Of a stretch of DNA of 64,000 nucleotides, positions 62,837-64,000 are shown in pieces (position 1 is the first letter of the stretch; the number at the start of each line of letters is the position of its first letter). The DNA is from Abyssibius alkaniclasticus (lineage in GTDB: Bacteria > Pseudomonadota > Alphaproteobacteria > Rhodobacterales > Rhodobacteraceae). Both the position numbers and the translations under genes were made by a program. Below the pieces are notes generated by a model. That model was not told where the DNA came from, searched no databases, and saw nothing but the letters and a program-made list of their open reading frames with translations. Where the stretch lies: positions 186,001-250,000 of the forward strand of contig NZ_CP095732.1 in the NCBI RefSeq assembly GCF_020447305.1, read 5' to 3'.

Positions 62837-64000
62837 TCACCCACATTTCGAATGCCCGCACTCCGTGCAGATCATGCAGCCTTCCTGCATCACCAGCGCA
62901 TATTGGCCGCAATTGGGGCAGGCCGGGCCGCGGGGGCGTTCGGCGGCTTCAACCTTTGGCGCATGGGGGTCGCGTTTCAGCCCCGCGCCGCTGGCGGCCA
63001 GAAAGCCGATATCCACCATATGCCCTTCGATCACCCCGCCGATGGCCGCCAGAATGCTCGGCACATAGCGCCCCTCCATCCAGGCACCGCCACGCGGGTC
63101 GAACACGGCTTTCAGCTCTTCCACCACAAAGCTGACATCGCCGCCGCGCCGGAAGACCGCCGAGATCATCCGCGTCAGCGCCACGGTCCAGGCGAAATGC
63201 TCCATGTTCTTGGAGTTGATGAACACCTCGAACGGGCGGCGCACGCCCTCAAGATAGACATCGTTTATGGTGATATAGATCGCATGTTCGCTATCGGGCC
63301 ATTTGATCTTATAGGTCCGCCCGTCAAGCTCCTCGGGGCGGGCCATCGGCTCGCTGCCGGGGGCGGCATGGCCAACCACGGGCGCGGCTTCGGTTGACAG
63401 GACCGAACCCAGCACATCATTCGGGCGGTAGGTGGTAATGCCCTTCAACCCCGCCTTCCAGGCGCGCAGATACAGCGCCTCGAATTCCGCGAACGGGTAA
63501 TCGGCGGGCACGTTCACGGTTTTGGAGATCGCCGCGCAAATATAGGGCTGCACGGCGGCCTGCATGGCCATATGGTCGAGCGCCGAAATTTCCAGCGCGT
63601 TCACAAAGCTTACCGGCAGGGCGGCATCGCCATGCGCGGCGCGCCAGGCCCGCCAGGCCGGGTCTTCCACGCGATATTCGCGCATGGAATTGTCGGGCTG
63701 GCGCTTTTTGCGCGTATAATGCCACGAAAACGGCGGTTCGATCCCGTTGGAGGCATTATCGGCGAAGGCCAGCGAAATCGTCCCCGTTGGCGCGATAGAC
63801 AGCAAATGGCTGTTGCGCATTCCGCCCTTGCCGATAGCCGCACGAATATCATCCGGCAGGCGGCTGGCCATGCCCGAGGCCAGAAACCTTGACGCCTCGA
63901 ATTTCGGAAAAGCCCCCTTCTCGCCCGCCAGAACAATGCTGGCCCGATAGGCCGCATCGCGCATGACCCGCGCGATCTGCTCGGCCATTGCACGCGCCTC
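62837..64000 (-). CDS. Class II (adenosylcobalamin-dependent) ribonucleotide reductase, C-terminal part
   Basis: Only the C-terminal ~388 residues are present; the frame runs off the window end without a start. SIAPTGTISLAFADNASNGI is the conserved loop of ribonucleotide reductases, and the tail RGPACPNCGQYALVMQEGCM followed by CTECGHSKCG is the zinc-ribbon/redox cysteine end of NrdJ. The pattern fits the NrdJ class II enzyme, which makes deoxynucleotides without oxygen. The internal ATG at 63988 is not the start. Confidence 0.93.
   Translation of the reverse strand, partial: EARAMAEQIARVMRDAAYRASIVLAGEKGAFPKFEASRFLASGMASRLPDDIRAAIGKGGMRNSHLLSIAPTGTISLAFADNASNGIEPPFSWHYTRKKRQPDNSMREYRVEDPAWRAWRAAHGDAALPVSFVNALEISALDHMAMQAAVQPYICAAISKTVNVPADYPFAEFEALYLRAWKAGLKGITTYRPNDVLGSVLSTEAAPVVGHAAPGSEPMARPEELDGRTYKIKWPDSEHAIYITINDVYLEGVRRPFEVFINSKNMEHFAWTVALTRMISAVFRRGGDVSFVVEELKAVFDPRGGAWMEGRYVPSILAAIGGVIEGHMVDIGFLAASGAGLKRDPHAPKVEAAERPRGPACPNCGQYALVMQEGCMICTECGHSKCG

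Overview
The window is a piece of a high-GC alphaproteobacterial chromosome, most likely from Rhodobacterales (Rhodobacteraceae). The evidence is the unbroken minus-strand block ruvC-ruvA-ruvB-ybgC-tolQRAB-pal-cpoB-tilS-ftsH, the folD/chorismate mutase/fhs group, Flp pilins with a GAVTVDW cleavage motif, a type III ornithine decarboxylase and a CtrA-like TTAA site near the pilus locus. The genus cannot be fixed from this sequence. I found no tRNA or rRNA gene, CRISPR array, prophage or insertion sequence.

Layout. 0.1-5 kb: MFS transporter, MepA endopeptidase, phytase-like esterase, then in reverse YcaQ-like glycosylase and a soxR/soxS pair. 5-9.2 kb: ornithine decarboxylase behind a long structured leader, a small secreted protein, hppD and its divergent Lrp-type regulator. 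9.3-19.7 kb: an ABC-2 exporter pair, an orphan hydantoinase A subunit, SDR, rimO, two YbjN-like secreted proteins, small membrane proteins, dgkA and the two CoA-transferase subunits. 19.7-24.2 kb: a compact set resembling the mycobacterial route to polyprenyl-phospho-arabinose (YbhN-type membrane protein, DprE1-like oxidase, DprE2-like SDR, HAD-UbiA fusion). 24.5-34.9 kb: a Tad/Flp pilus locus with two pilins, cpaB, cpaC, an OmpA-family lipoprotein, cpaE, cpaF, tadB, tadC, two TPR lipoproteins and the prepilin peptidase. 34.9-36.5 kb: a polytopic GT-C-like protein. 36.6-43.4 kb: a winged-helix AAA ATPase, Lhr-like helicase, PdeM, a LytTR regulator, a DUF2306 protein, folD and chorismate mutase. 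43.5-57.2 kb: fhs, MOSC protein, ftsH, tilS, the Tol-Pal block and ruvBAC. 57.3-64 kb: DUF1127 protein, prmA, MFS, rpsD, an SGNH-like protein, rlmJ, a small basic protein and the C-terminal part of a class II ribonucleotide reductase cut by the window end.

How parts work together. The strongest hypothesis concerns 19.7-36.5 kb. The DprE1/DprE2/UbiA-HAD genes would make a polyprenyl-phosphate-linked pentofuranose donor. They share a divergent control region with the major Flp pilin gene, and the pilus locus is closed on its far side by a GT-C-type membrane glycosyltransferase candidate. This could be a dedicated system that arabinosylates the Tad pilus or a surface glycan. It is inference from family resemblance and gene position.

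Other items of note: a pair of ~112-bp inverted dispersed repeats about 8 kb apart, a soxRS pair with no sox genes in view, structured leaders before ornithine decarboxylase, rpsD and the DUF1127 gene, a UUCG-capped hairpin between the pilin genes, and short GC-rich tandem arrays next to terminator-like hairpins.
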